A stretch of DNA of 64,000 nucleotides from an uncultured Loktanella sp. (GTDB taxonomy: Bacteria; Pseudomonadota; Alphaproteobacteria; Rhodobacterales; Rhodobacteraceae): assembly GCA_937132065.1 (NCBI GenBank), contig CAKZNT010000052.1, positions 59,489 to 123,488 of the forward strand, read 5' to 3'. Positions within the stretch are counted from its first letter, which is position 1; every line of letters begins with the position of its first letter. The notes under the pieces are model-generated. The model did not search any database. It had not been told where the DNA came from and saw only the letters and a program-made list of their open reading frames with translations. A program made the position numbers and the translations under genes. Positions 54,487 to 63,464 of this stretch are shown piece by piece.

Positions 54487-55446
54487 TTAGCCCCCGTCAA
54501 CTTCGGCTTGGGTGACAGTGTGCACATAGGTGAACACCACAACATCCTCAGGCTGGAGCGTGCCCCAAATCCCGTTGTCCGCCGTGCCATCATCCGCAGA
54601 TACGGCCCCTGTCGTCGCCGCAAGCAAAGCAGGCGACGTCGCAGAGAGAGCCTCGCTGGTGATATCAGAACCGCTCGCCAAGGCCGCGCCCTCGTGAATA
54701 TCCGCCACCGTGATGCCGGTCAAAGGCACGTTGCCTGTGTTGGTGACCGTGTAGGTATAGGTGATCACCTCATCGACATCCGCGAAAGTGTTGGCATTGG
54801 TGTCGTCAAGAACCGCTGTCTTCTCGAGGTTCAACTCTGGGAACGGCGCAAGCTCAACGGCCGCGTCGTCCGTATCAGGGTCTTGATATGTTGCGTCTTG
54901 CGGATCGACACCACTGGCCGCAGCCGTGTTTGCAACCAATGCTCTGGCAGCGCCCTCCAACAACGTGGTATCGGCAGCGTGATAAACATCCAGATCCGAC
55001 AGGGTATAAACCGCCGTGAATGTCGCACTTTCACTTGGCGCAAGTGTCGCGGTGCTTTCGGCGGGATCCGACCCTGCCACAGTGAACGCCGATAGCGTGC
55101 CCGTGCCCGTCTGCCCCCCGAACGTCGGACCATCATCAACAGGGGTGACACCGGACATGGTGACATTCCCGTTGTTGGTGATGACAAACGTATAGGTGAT
55201 GGTGTCGCCGGCATCTGCACGATCCGCCTGCGCGGCCGAAATGTCTGGCGCAGAGGCCGTCTTGACGATCAGTAAATCGGGCGCACCTTCGGCCACGGGA
55301 ACGGTCTCGTCGTCGCTCGATTCAACTTCTGCCGCGGCATAAAACCCCGTGACAGTCGCCTCGTTTGTGATGGCCGCAAAAACCGTCGATCCCGTAACGC
55401 CCGCAAGCGATGCAACACCAAGTCCAAGCCAATTGTTGAGCTTCAT
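54487..55446 (-). CDS. Secreted two-repeat DUF11 protein (proposed shaft subunit)
   Basis: 319 residues. The signal peptide (MKLNNWLGLGVASLAGVTGSTVFA) is followed directly by ITNEATVTGFY. Two DUF11 repeats start at LLIVKTASAPD and LNLEKTAVLDD. The protein ends YVHTVTQAEVDGG, in the middle of the repeat, before its last strand. The end is followed 11 bp later by the next start. The neighbour has its own signal, so this is not a frameshifted fusion. Confidence 0.85.
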   Translation of the reverse strand: MKLNNWLGLGVASLAGVTGSTVFAAITNEATVTGFYAAAEVESSDDETVPVAEGAPDLLIVKTASAPDISAAQADRADAGDTITYTFVITNNGNVTMSGVTPVDDGPTFGGQTGTGTLSAFTVAGSDPAESTATLAPSESATFTAVYTLSDLDVYHAADTTLLEGAARALVANTAAASGVDPQDATYQDPDTDDAAVELAPFPELNLEKTAVLDDTNANTFADVDEVITYTYTVTNTGNVPLTGITVADIHEGAALASGSDITSEALSATSPALLAATTGAVSADDGTADNGIWGTLQPEDVVVFTYVHTVTQAEVDGG

Positions 55447-55516
55447 AACAGTAACTCCATTTCGGTTGATCCGGCGCGCAAACGCGCACCGGATACTGTC
55501 TTATTGCAGTCAGCGC

Positions 55517-56107
55517 TTATGGCTGAAGCGTGTCGATATCGGCCTGCTCGACAGTGTATGTCGCAACACAGGTCACGCTATCGCCAGCACCCAACGTCAG
55601 GATCGTGTTGTCATTGGTTGTAGGCAATGTGGTGTCACCCGTAGTGTTGGTGGCAAGCGCACTTTCGGTGATCGTGGAACAAACGATGTCAGACAAATCG
55701 CCGGTCGCCGTTGCCGCGTTCAGGTGGTTATCGACCAAGGCCAATGTGGTCATTGTCACGTTGCCAGGGTTGTTGACGAGGTATGTGTAGCGAATAACGT
55801 CACCAACAACGACACCGCCCGCAGGGATCGCAGAGTTGTCATCGTCCATCGTTGCGGTCTTGGTGATATCAAGGTCGGCATTTGCCGCTTCAACATCAAC
55901 GTTCTCGAACGCTGTGATGGTGTATTCGTCGCCGCCGTAGTTACCCGTCAGGGTCACAGTGTTGTCGATGCCCGCGCCGTCCGCTGTGCCGTCATCGGTG
56001 GATGGCAAAGTCACGTCTTGCGCCATCGCCGCTGTGCCAGCAACCGTCAGGGCCAGAATTGCAGTGCCGCGCAAGAGCCACGCCATTGGTGTTGTGTTAG
56101 GTGTCAT
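55517..56107 (-). CDS. Secreted single-repeat DUF11 protein (proposed shaft subunit)
   Basis: 196 residues. Signal peptide ending GTAAMA|QD. Close to the mature N-terminus is IDNTVTLTGNY. One DUF11 repeat starts at LDITKTATMDDD, and the protein ends ATYTVEQADIDTLQP. The ATG at 56107 has AGGAGAG 6 nt upstream, so it is preferred over 56131. It contains two cysteines (VCSTI, VTCVA), likely a disulfide. Confidence 0.82.
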   Translation of the reverse strand: MTPNTTPMAWLLRGTAILALTVAGTAAMAQDVTLPSTDDGTADGAGIDNTVTLTGNYGGDEYTITAFENVDVEAANADLDITKTATMDDDNSAIPAGGVVVGDVIRYTYLVNNPGNVTMTTLALVDNHLNAATATGDLSDIVCSTITESALATNTTGDTTLPTTNDNTILTLGAGDSVTCVATYTVEQADIDTLQP

Positions 56108-56134
56108 TGTTACTCTCCTAGGTAGGGTCATATC

Positions 56135-57859
56135 TTAAGGGGTTTGTAGGTTATCGATGTCCGCTTGAACAACGGTATAAGTGGCCGTGCAGGTCACTGT
56201 GTCGCGCGGCGCAAGGGTTTGGATTTGAAAATCAACCGAGCCAACGGCGGAATTGCCGTTGGTCTGCTTGTCTTGGGTGATGGTGCAGCTGCCAAACGTC
56301 AGATCATCACCCAATCCAAGGTGATCATCATCCAGCTTGACCGAGGTCATCGCCACATTGCCGCTATTGCGCACAGTGTAGGTGTATTCGATGACATCAC
56401 CGACTGATGCACCACCAGCCGGAAGAGGAGCGCCGCCATCAAGAAGGGCGGTTTTCGTGACGTTAAGATCGGGATCAATCGGGATCAGCGTGGTCGCCGT
56501 GGCCGATTGGGTGACCAGAAGCGGGCCAGAAACCTCGAAGGTGTTCAGCAAACTGCCGCCACCCGCATCATAGTTCGTCTCGGTAATCTTATAGGTCGCG
56601 ACATAGGTCCACGTCTCGCCTACATCCAAAATACCGTTGTTATTGGGATCGGTGAGGGTCGGACCACTGGTCAACGGCAAGGTCGTTGGCCCTTGGGTCA
56701 AAACATCCGTGGCCGTCATCGACAAAATCGGCAGCGGGCTCGTGTTCTCGACAGTCATCGTATAATTTACCGTCGGAAACCCCGTTGTGTCGGGGGTATC
56801 AACCGCCTTTTGCACGTCAATCGGAAAGGCAAGCTTGCGAAAGCCGAACCACGCCACAAACTCGGTCGTGTGGTTGCGATCAGAGTTCACGCCTTCATCA
56901 AGCGCCAGATCAATATTTGCGCCGTTAAACGGGGAATTACCATAAAGCCCGACATAACTGCCGTTGCCACCGTCCTCGGCCTGCTGGGTTGCGACAGCGC
57001 CATCCAATGTTGCGCCAGTGCCATAGGAATAAGGTGGATTGTCATCAACCGAGCGCACGGAGTCAGACGTCACCCCGCCAGAAAAGTCGAATGCGCCGCT
57101 GGTATTGGTAAAATCGCCATTGCCCGTGCGAAAGATAATATACCCGATTTCTTCGGCGGCACGCGCGTTCGGGGCGCCCGCTTCGCCTGCGAGTTGGCTA
57201 ATATGGCGGCCAATACAAACGCCATCAGAAAACCCGCCTTGAAACGGATTATTCGCGCGGCTCTCGCAATCATTCACATGCACAACCTGACCGAAAGCGT
57301 CATTCGACGTCATAATCTGCGCCACAACACCGAGCTTCGTGCCAAGGCCAGAGCCAGCATATGCGCCATTCAGGCCCGCACTCGCGCTGACAATATCGTC
57401 GTCAAACGCCGCGTTTTGCCAGCCATCAGCAGCCGCGCCTGAACCGTAAGTATTGGAAACCGTATGCTTGCCCGCTTGAAACCAGATCTTTGAACTTACA
57501 GGCCCGTCAGGCAAATCATGGTCACCCGCATCCGCAATCACACAGTGCACGGCGTTAACGGCAACAGTCGGGGCAGAGGTATCATTTGCAGCATTTGCAA
57601 GCTTCTGGACCCGCACTTGCATGCCTGTGGCGGACACATTGCGCAGACGCACAACAGGCGTCCAATTCGCATTCGACCCCACCTGCCCCACGCAAATCGG
57701 GATCGGTTGGGCATAAGAATTTTCAAATGAGACTGATTTCCACGCGCCAGAAACGGCAGGCACGACGACTTGTTCAAGATTGTCCGTAATCACAAATGCA
57801 GACGCCGCGCAGGCGCAGACCTGCAAAACCGACGCTAAGGCAATAGAATACTTCAACAA
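56135..57859 (-). CDS. Secreted protein with lectin-like N-terminal part and two DUF11 repeats (proposed tip)
   Basis: 574 residues. It starts with TTG (57859 or 57856); the signal is SIALASVLQVCACAASA. Residues ~25-340 are not DUF11. They open VSGAWKSVSFENSYAQPIPICVGQ, and RLRNVSATGMQVRVQKLA resembles the H-type-lectin-like modules of marine proteins. Two DUF11 repeats follow from ~345, and the protein ends ATYTVVQADIDNLQTP. It lacks the N-terminal N-x-A-T-V strand seen in the other proteins of the operon. First gene of the unit, with a CtrA box ~80 bp upstream. Confidence 0.8.
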   Translation of the reverse strand: MLKYSIALASVLQVCACAASAFVITDNLEQVVVPAVSGAWKSVSFENSYAQPIPICVGQVGSNANWTPVVRLRNVSATGMQVRVQKLANAANDTSAPTVAVNAVHCVIADAGDHDLPDGPVSSKIWFQAGKHTVSNTYGSGAAADGWQNAAFDDDIVSASAGLNGAYAGSGLGTKLGVVAQIMTSNDAFGQVVHVNDCESRANNPFQGGFSDGVCIGRHISQLAGEAGAPNARAAEEIGYIIFRTGNGDFTNTSGAFDFSGGVTSDSVRSVDDNPPYSYGTGATLDGAVATQQAEDGGNGSYVGLYGNSPFNGANIDLALDEGVNSDRNHTTEFVAWFGFRKLAFPIDVQKAVDTPDTTGFPTVNYTMTVENTSPLPILSMTATDVLTQGPTTLPLTSGPTLTDPNNNGILDVGETWTYVATYKITETNYDAGGGSLLNTFEVSGPLLVTQSATATTLIPIDPDLNVTKTALLDGGAPLPAGGASVGDVIEYTYTVRNSGNVAMTSVKLDDDHLGLGDDLTFGSCTITQDKQTNGNSAVGSVDFQIQTLAPRDTVTCTATYTVVQADIDNLQTP

Positions 57860-57940
57860 TCTTCAACCAACAACATTTAGGCAAGATCAGGCCAATTACA
57901 CAGCCCGACCAAGACACGACGCGCCTCATCACCACAATAG

Positions 57941-57955
57941 TTAACAAATCGTTAA
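57941..57955. promoter_or_regulatory. CtrA-type box TTAA-N7-TTAA
   Basis: TTAACAAATCGTTAA matches the CtrA recognition pattern exactly. It lies 82-96 bp upstream of the first gene of the DUF11 operon. CtrA in Rhodobacterales controls motility and other surface traits. A second TTAA pair at 58048-58061 has N6 spacing. The rest of 57860-58057 shows no gene. Confidence 0.6.
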
Positions 57956-58057
57956 TGAACACTCGGAAACGACAATTGAGGCAATGCGTGTTAACGCGAC
58001 AACAGTGATTTCTTGTCGCAATTCCTAAATGTGTATTCACGGGGAAATTAACGAAGA

Positions 58058-59098
58058 TTAACGCGCAACCGCCGTCGCCTTAACAATCGCATAGATGTTG
58101 GACCCCTCCGAAATGTCCATCTTGCGCAGGCTCGCTTTGGTGATGCGGGCCAGCAATTGCGCCTCGCCCGCGCGCAAGCCGACTATCACACCCGCGCCGT
58201 CGCCCCCCTCAAGGGACACCACCCGCACAGGCAGCACATTGCGCGCCGAAATTGCTTTCGGAACGTCCCGCGACAGGATCACATCCTGCGCTGATATGTG
58301 AATGCGCATCTCTTGCCCAAGGTTGCCCACACGGCCCGACACCACAAACGAGCCGCCGTCAAAGGCCAGCGTTGTCAGCGCGTCCTCTGTGTCATGCGCA
58401 ACCACGCGGGCCAGAACCGCAGCACCCGCATCACGCGTGCCGATTTGCGCCGCAACCACCGGATCGGCCAGAACGGCCCCCAACGGCCCCGCCTTCACGA
58501 CCCGCCCGCGATCAATCACCACAAGCGTATTCGCCAACCGCGTCACCTCGGTAATGTCGTGGCTGACATAGATCATCGGCACGGCCATCTCGTCGCGCAA
58601 GCGCTCGAGGTAGGGCAAAATCTCGGCCTTGCGTGGCCCGTCAAGCGCGGCAAGCGGCTCGTCTAGCAGCAACATCGCAGGCTTGCTCATCAATGCGCGC
58701 CCCAGCGCAACGCGGCTCTTTTCCCCGCCCGAAAGCGACTTGGGAGACCGCGCCAACAGCGGCGAAAGCCCCAGCAGATCAATGATCCGCGCACTGTCAA
58801 ACGCGCCCCCGAATGCCAGATTTTGCGCGACCGTCAGATGGGGAAACAAGCGGGAGTCCTGAAAGACATAGCCAAGGTTGCGCTTGTGAACCGGCACATT
58901 AACCTGCGGGGCAAACAGCGTGCGACCAGCCACGACAATCCGCCCGCAATCTGGATCAATTAGGCCCGCGACAGCATTGATAAGACTCGTCTTTCCCGAC
59001 CCTGAGCTTCCGAAAATTGCAGTCACACCCGCAGGTGCATCAAAGGCGACATCTAGATCAAAATCGCCAAGCCGCTTCTGGATATGGACCTCGATCAT
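58058..59098 (-). CDS. modC: Molybdate ABC transporter ATPase
   Basis: 346 residues. ABC ATPase with Walker A FGSSGSGKTS, signature LSGGEKSRVALGRAL and Walker B MLLLDEPLAALD. A C-terminal TOBE domain (~285-346) binds molybdate. ATG 59098 overlaps the modB end; an earlier ATG at 59125 is less likely. Confidence 0.93.
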   Translation of the reverse strand: MIEVHIQKRLGDFDLDVAFDAPAGVTAIFGSSGSGKTSLINAVAGLIDPDCGRIVVAGRTLFAPQVNVPVHKRNLGYVFQDSRLFPHLTVAQNLAFGGAFDSARIIDLLGLSPLLARSPKSLSGGEKSRVALGRALMSKPAMLLLDEPLAALDGPRKAEILPYLERLRDEMAVPMIYVSHDITEVTRLANTLVVIDRGRVVKAGPLGAVLADPVVAAQIGTRDAGAAVLARVVAHDTEDALTTLAFDGGSFVVSGRVGNLGQEMRIHISAQDVILSRDVPKAISARNVLPVRVVSLEGGDGAGVIVGLRAGEAQLLARITKASLRKMDISEGSNIYAIVKATAVAR

Positions 59099-59760
59099 CG
59101 CGCCACCATGCGCCGCGCCAGCCACTCGGAGGCAACCAATGCCCCCATCGCAAGCCCGATCGAAACAGCCACCAAAGCCACGATGCCCCGCTCTTGGTCA
59201 GGCACTTGCAACAGCCCGTAAATCGCTGAAGGGATGGTCTGCGTTTGGCCGGGGATCGCCGCCACAAAGGTGATCGTTGCGCCAAATTCGCCCAAGGCTT
59301 TGGCAAACCCGAGCACCGCCCCCGCAAGGATCGCAGGCGCGGCGAGCGGCAATGTCATCGTGCGAAAGACACGAAATTTGCTGGCGCCAAGCGTGCGCGC
59401 GGCGTCTTCCAGTCCGACGTCCACCGCCTCGAACCCGAGGCGCATTGCACGCACCATCAAGGGGAATCCCATGATCGCTGCCGCCAACGCCGCGCCCGTC
59501 CAGCGAAACGCCAGACTGATGCCAAAAAGGTCATATAACGGCGCGCCCAAAACCCCTTGGCGGCCAAACACCACGAGCAACAAATAGCCTGTGACAACGG
59601 GGGGCAAAACCAAGGGGAGATGCACCAAACCGTTCAACAATCCGTGGCCGCGAAACCGTTTGCGCGCCAGAATATAGGCCACCCATATCGCCAATGGCAG
59701 CGCGCAAAGCGTGGCGACGCCAGACACCTTTAACGACAACAGGATCGGTTCCCACATCAT
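59095..59760 (-). CDS. modB: Molybdate ABC transporter permease
   Basis: 221 residues, about five membrane helices. The EAA-type loop is LEDAARTLGASKFRVFRTMTLPLAAPAI, and AKALGEFGATITFVAAIPGQT is typical of ModB. Overlaps modA and modC by 4 bp each. Confidence 0.94.
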   Translation of the reverse strand: MMWEPILLSLKVSGVATLCALPLAIWVAYILARKRFRGHGLLNGLVHLPLVLPPVVTGYLLLVVFGRQGVLGAPLYDLFGISLAFRWTGAALAAAIMGFPLMVRAMRLGFEAVDVGLEDAARTLGASKFRVFRTMTLPLAAPAILAGAVLGFAKALGEFGATITFVAAIPGQTQTIPSAIYGLLQVPDQERGIVALVAVSIGLAMGALVASEWLARRMVAR

Positions 59761-60470
59761 CGCGCCACCTGCGCAAATCCCGCGTCAACCAAGATCGCCT
59801 GCCCTTGCGGACCGCGCAAAGCCTCCCAAAACGCGACGACCTCGGGGCGCTCGTTCACGACCCCGCCGACATATCGGATCGGCGCATGGCTTTGGGCAGG
59901 AAACGTGGCGACCACCCGCACATCCGAACTGGCGCGCGCATCCGTCACATAGGTCACCGCGAACGGCACTTCGCCACGCGCCACCAAAACAAGGGCCGCG
60001 CGCACGTTATCCACTTGGGCCACGCGGGGCGCAACGGCCTCCCAAATCCCTAAACTTTGCAGCGCTGCGCGGCCATAAATCCCTGCGGGAACCGAGGTTG
60101 TATATCCCATCGCCAAGCGCCCATTGCCAAGCGCGATAGGGAGTTGCGCCAAATCCAGATCAGGCGCAGACGCCCCTGCAATCACGACGAGGGCATTGCT
60201 TGCAAAATCGTCGACCTGCGAGACCAGCCCCGCATCTTGCAACGGGGTCATCCAATCCGCGTTCGCCAATAAGATCAAATCCGCAGGCGCACCCGCCAAT
60301 ACCTGCCGCGCGAGCGTGCCACTGCCACCATAGGAAATCACGACATCGCCAATCTCGGCGGCCAAGGCATCCAAGGGCTCTTTCAAACTTGCCGCCGCAA
60401 ACACGGTCACAGGTGCGCTGACAGCCACCTGCGCCCACATCCCCAATATCAATGACAATAGAAATCTCAT
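59757..60470 (-). CDS. modA: Molybdate-binding periplasmic protein
   Basis: 237 residues. Signal peptide MRFLLSLILGMWAQVAVSA, then a ModA fold (VTVFAAASLKEPLDAL, SYGGSGTLARQVLAGAPADLILLAN). First gene of modABC. No Mo-box was recognised upstream. Confidence 0.93.
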   Translation of the reverse strand: MRFLLSLILGMWAQVAVSAPVTVFAAASLKEPLDALAAEIGDVVISYGGSGTLARQVLAGAPADLILLANADWMTPLQDAGLVSQVDDFASNALVVIAGASAPDLDLAQLPIALGNGRLAMGYTTSVPAGIYGRAALQSLGIWEAVAPRVAQVDNVRAALVLVARGEVPFAVTYVTDARASSDVRVVATFPAQSHAPIRYVGGVVNERPEVVAFWEALRGPQGQAILVDAGFAQVAR

Positions 60471-60509
60471 TGCGGGACTATCAGCGCGCAACGCACGGTA
60501 TTCAAGGGG

Positions 60510-61643
60510 TTACGCATCACTTATCCTATTGGCTAAGTAATTGATCTGCGCCCGCACCCCTTCTGAAATCGGGCCTTCGCGGGGGTGATCGCGCAGTGTT
60601 GTGATCCAATGCGGCTTGGCAAACTTTTCGCCCATCGGTCCCTGCCAGCGCAAATTGCGCAACACGCTCTGCGCCGCTTCGGGCAATACATCAGGGATGT
60701 CGTGGCCCATCAACGTGGCCCAAACACCAGCCCAAAGGCGGCCAACCGACCACGGATTATATCCCCCCCCGCCCGTCACAACGTAGCGCGGCGATAGCCC
60801 CCGCAAGGCGGACACAATCGCGAAATGTGCATTATTGGACAGGGCCATGCGCGACTGCGGGTCCTCCAGAACGGCATCCGCTCCGCATTGCAACACAATG
60901 GCATCGGGTCGAAACGCGGCCACGGCGGGCAAAATCACCGCATCCCGCACCAGCGCCATATCTCCATCGTGACAGCCACGGGGCAGCGGCACGTTAATCA
61001 TATTACCGACACCGATGTCATCAATCTGCCCCGTGCGCGGCCAACGGTCCGCCTCATGCACCGAGATCAGCAAGGTCTCTGGGTCATTTTCAAACCCCGC
61101 CGCGACACCGTCACAATGGTGGGCATCAATATCGACATAGGCAATCCGCTGCGCCCCGTTGCGGCGCAAAGACTGGATGGCAAGCACGGGATCGTTCAGA
61201 TAGCAAAACCCGTTGGCGCGATCAGGCAGCGCATGATGTGTCCCGCATCCAGGGGCAAACACCACGCCGCCCTGCGCGAGCAATTCCCCAATCAGCAGCG
61301 CCGCACCAGCAGAGGTCGCGGGCCTGCGAAACATCTCTGCGAATATCGGGTTGGAATGCGTGCCAAGCTGATACGCCGCGCGCTCTGCTTCGCTCACCGC
61401 TCCGCGCCGCTCTGCCCGTGCAAGGGCGGAAACATATTCAGGCGTGTGGAACGCCCATAGCGCCTTTGGCCGTGCGCGCGGCGAGGTTACGTATTGTGCA
61501 TCGGGCAGCCAGCCCAGCGAACGGCTGAGGTCCATGACAGTCGAGACACGCGGCACGCGCAAGGGATGCGCCTTCCCGTAGGACGAGCCACGATAGATTT
61601 CCGAGCCGATGAAAAGCGGGCGTTGCAACATGCCCTTTGACAT
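60510..61643 (-). CDS. Histone-deacetylase-family amidohydrolase (AcuC/acetylpolyamine type)
   Basis: About 377 residues. Zinc deacetylase with GCGTHHALPDRANGF (His pair), VDIDAHHCDG (zinc ligands) and GGGGYNPWSVGRLWA (Tyr). It may deacetylate acetylpolyamines or protein lysines. Start 61643 or 61631 (no clear ribosome site for either). Divergent from a peptide-type ABC transporter, which hints at uptake of an acetylated amine, but this is only inferred. Confidence 0.86.
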   Translation of the reverse strand: MSKGMLQRPLFIGSEIYRGSSYGKAHPLRVPRVSTVMDLSRSLGWLPDAQYVTSPRARPKALWAFHTPEYVSALARAERRGAVSEAERAAYQLGTHSNPIFAEMFRRPATSAGAALLIGELLAQGGVVFAPGCGTHHALPDRANGFCYLNDPVLAIQSLRRNGAQRIAYVDIDAHHCDGVAAGFENDPETLLISVHEADRWPRTGQIDDIGVGNMINVPLPRGCHDGDMALVRDAVILPAVAAFRPDAIVLQCGADAVLEDPQSRMALSNNAHFAIVSALRGLSPRYVVTGGGGYNPWSVGRLWAGVWATLMGHDIPDVLPEAAQSVLRNLRWQGPMGEKFAKPHWITTLRDHPREGPISEGVRAQINYLANRISDA

Positions 61644-61707
61644 ACAGCGCCACGTCACTTCGACAACCCCTCTGGACCCTTGCGCGCCGCTCGCCTAGCG
61701 TAGCGAA

Positions 61708-62655
61708 ATGCTGCGCTATGCCCTCAAACGTCTGATTTCGCTGGTAATCAGCCTGATTGTCGCCTCGATGGTCATTTTCGCGGTGATCGAGGTTATTCCC
61801 GGCGATCCTGCCACGCTTATTCTGGGGGTGAACGCGCGCCCTGATACGCTGGCGGCGCTGCGTGCCGAAATGGGTTTGGATCAACCGATGATCCTGCGCT
61901 ATTTTGATTGGGCGGGCGGGATGCTGCGCGGCGATATGGGGCAATCCTATACCTATAAGACACCCGTGTCGGGCATGGTGGCTGATCGCGTCTGGGTGTC
62001 GCTACCACTGGCGATCTATGCCTTGGTGCTATCCACGCTGATCGCGTTCCCCGCTGGCATCTACGCCGCGTCGCGCCGTGGCAGCATCGGTGATGTCGGC
62101 ATCATGGGCGCGACGCAACTGGGCGTCGCGGTGCCTAATTTCTGGTTCGCCATGATCATGGTGTTGATTTTCGCGATCAAATTGCGCTGGTTCCCGTCGG
62201 GCGGGTTTCCCGGTTGGGACAAAGGGTTCTGGATCAGCATGAAGGCCCTGACCCTGCCCGCCATCGCGCTGGCCCTGCCCCAAGCCGCGATCCTTGCCCG
62301 CGTCATGCGTTCATCGCTGCTGGATATGCTGGGCGAAGATTTCATGCGCACCGCCCGCGCCAAGGGTCTGACCCGTCGTCAGGCGCTGTGGCGTCATGCC
62401 GTTCGTAATGCGCTGATCCCCGTGCTGACGATCATCGGGTTGCAATTCGCGTTCCTGTTGGCGGGCGGGATCATCATCGAAAAGGTGTTCTTTCTGCCCG
62501 GTCTGGGCCGGTTGATTTTCCAGTCCATCAGCGCGCGTGATTTGATCGTCGTGGAAAGCGTGGTGATGTTGCTGGTGTTTGTGGTGATCGTCGTGAACTT
62601 TGCCGTTGATCTGGCCTACGGTGCCGTCGACCCCCGCCTGCGGACCCGCACATGA
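61708..62655 (+). CDS. DppB-type ABC transporter permease
   Basis: 315 residues. Six membrane helices, N-terminal LRYALKRLISLVISLIVASMVIF as in DppB/OppB/GsiC, and the cytoplasmic loop DFMRTARAKGLTRRQALWRHAVRNALIP. First gene of a Dpp/Opp-type operon. Overlaps the next gene by 4 bp. Confidence 0.93.
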   Translation: MLRYALKRLISLVISLIVASMVIFAVIEVIPGDPATLILGVNARPDTLAALRAEMGLDQPMILRYFDWAGGMLRGDMGQSYTYKTPVSGMVADRVWVSLPLAIYALVLSTLIAFPAGIYAASRRGSIGDVGIMGATQLGVAVPNFWFAMIMVLIFAIKLRWFPSGGFPGWDKGFWISMKALTLPAIALALPQAAILARVMRSSLLDMLGEDFMRTARAKGLTRRQALWRHAVRNALIPVLTIIGLQFAFLLAGGIIIEKVFFLPGLGRLIFQSISARDLIVVESVVMLLVFVVIVVNFAVDLAYGAVDPRLRTRT

Positions 62656-63464
62656 AGTCGCTAACGCTTGGCATTGTGATTTCGGCGCTGGTGCTGGTGA
62701 TGGCGGCGATTTCGTTTGTCTGGACGCCCTATGACCACGAGGTGATGGACATTCCAAACAAGCTGCAGCCGCCCGGCGGCCCGCATTGGTTTGGCACTGA
62801 TCACTTTGGCCGTGATCTGTTCAGCATGACGATGGTGGGCGCGCGCACGTCGATCGCGGTTGCGCTGGTGGCCGTCGGTATCGGCATGACCATCGGTGTG
62901 CCCCTGGGCCTGACAGCCGCGGCGCGCAAGGGCAGCTGGCTGGACGAGCTGATCATGCGCGGCAACGATCTGGTGTTTGCCTTTCCTTCGCTGGTGATCG
63001 CGATCCTGATCACCGCAGTGTTTGGCGCCGGTGCTGTGAATGCCATCATAGCGATTGGCATCTTCAACATTCCGGTTTTTGCCCGCATCACGCGGGGGGC
63101 GGCGCTGTCCCTATGGGAGCGCGAGTTTATCCTGGCCGCCCGCGTCGCTGGCAAGTCGAGCGCGCGGATATCGGCGGAACACATCCTGCCGAATGTGACC
63201 AATCTGCTGATTGTGCAGGGAACGATACAGTTCTCATTGGGGATATTGGCAGAAGCCGCGCTTAGCTATGTCGGTTTGGGTGCGCAGCCTCCAACCGCAA
63301 GCTGGGGGCGAATGCTGGCGGACAGCCAGACGATGATCTCATTTGCACCGCACATGGCGATTTTTCCCGGCATGGCGATCCTGCTGACAGTGTTGGGGCT
63401 GAACTTAATGGGGGATGGATTGCGCGATCTGTTCGATCCCAAGTTGCGGAGATCGGGAAGATGA
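62652..63464 (+). CDS. DppC-type ABC transporter permease
   Basis: 270 residues. DppC/OppC-type permease: HWFGTDHFGRDLFSMTMVGAR, and the coupling loop EREFILAARVAGKSSARISAEHILPN. Paired with the preceding permease. Overlaps the ATPase gene by 4 bp. Confidence 0.93.
   Translation: MKSLTLGIVISALVLVMAAISFVWTPYDHEVMDIPNKLQPPGGPHWFGTDHFGRDLFSMTMVGARTSIAVALVAVGIGMTIGVPLGLTAAARKGSWLDELIMRGNDLVFAFPSLVIAILITAVFGAGAVNAIIAIGIFNIPVFARITRGAALSLWEREFILAARVAGKSSARISAEHILPNVTNLLIVQGTIQFSLGILAEAALSYVGLGAQPPTASWGRMLADSQTMISFAPHMAIFPGMAILLTVLGLNLMGDGLRDLFDPKLRRSGR

Noticed and set aside
54475..54489. Frameshift or stop splitting one DUF11 protein into the 319- and 1023-residue genes
   Set aside because: The downstream protein has its own signal sequence and start, and two other proteins of the operon stop at the same point of the repeat.
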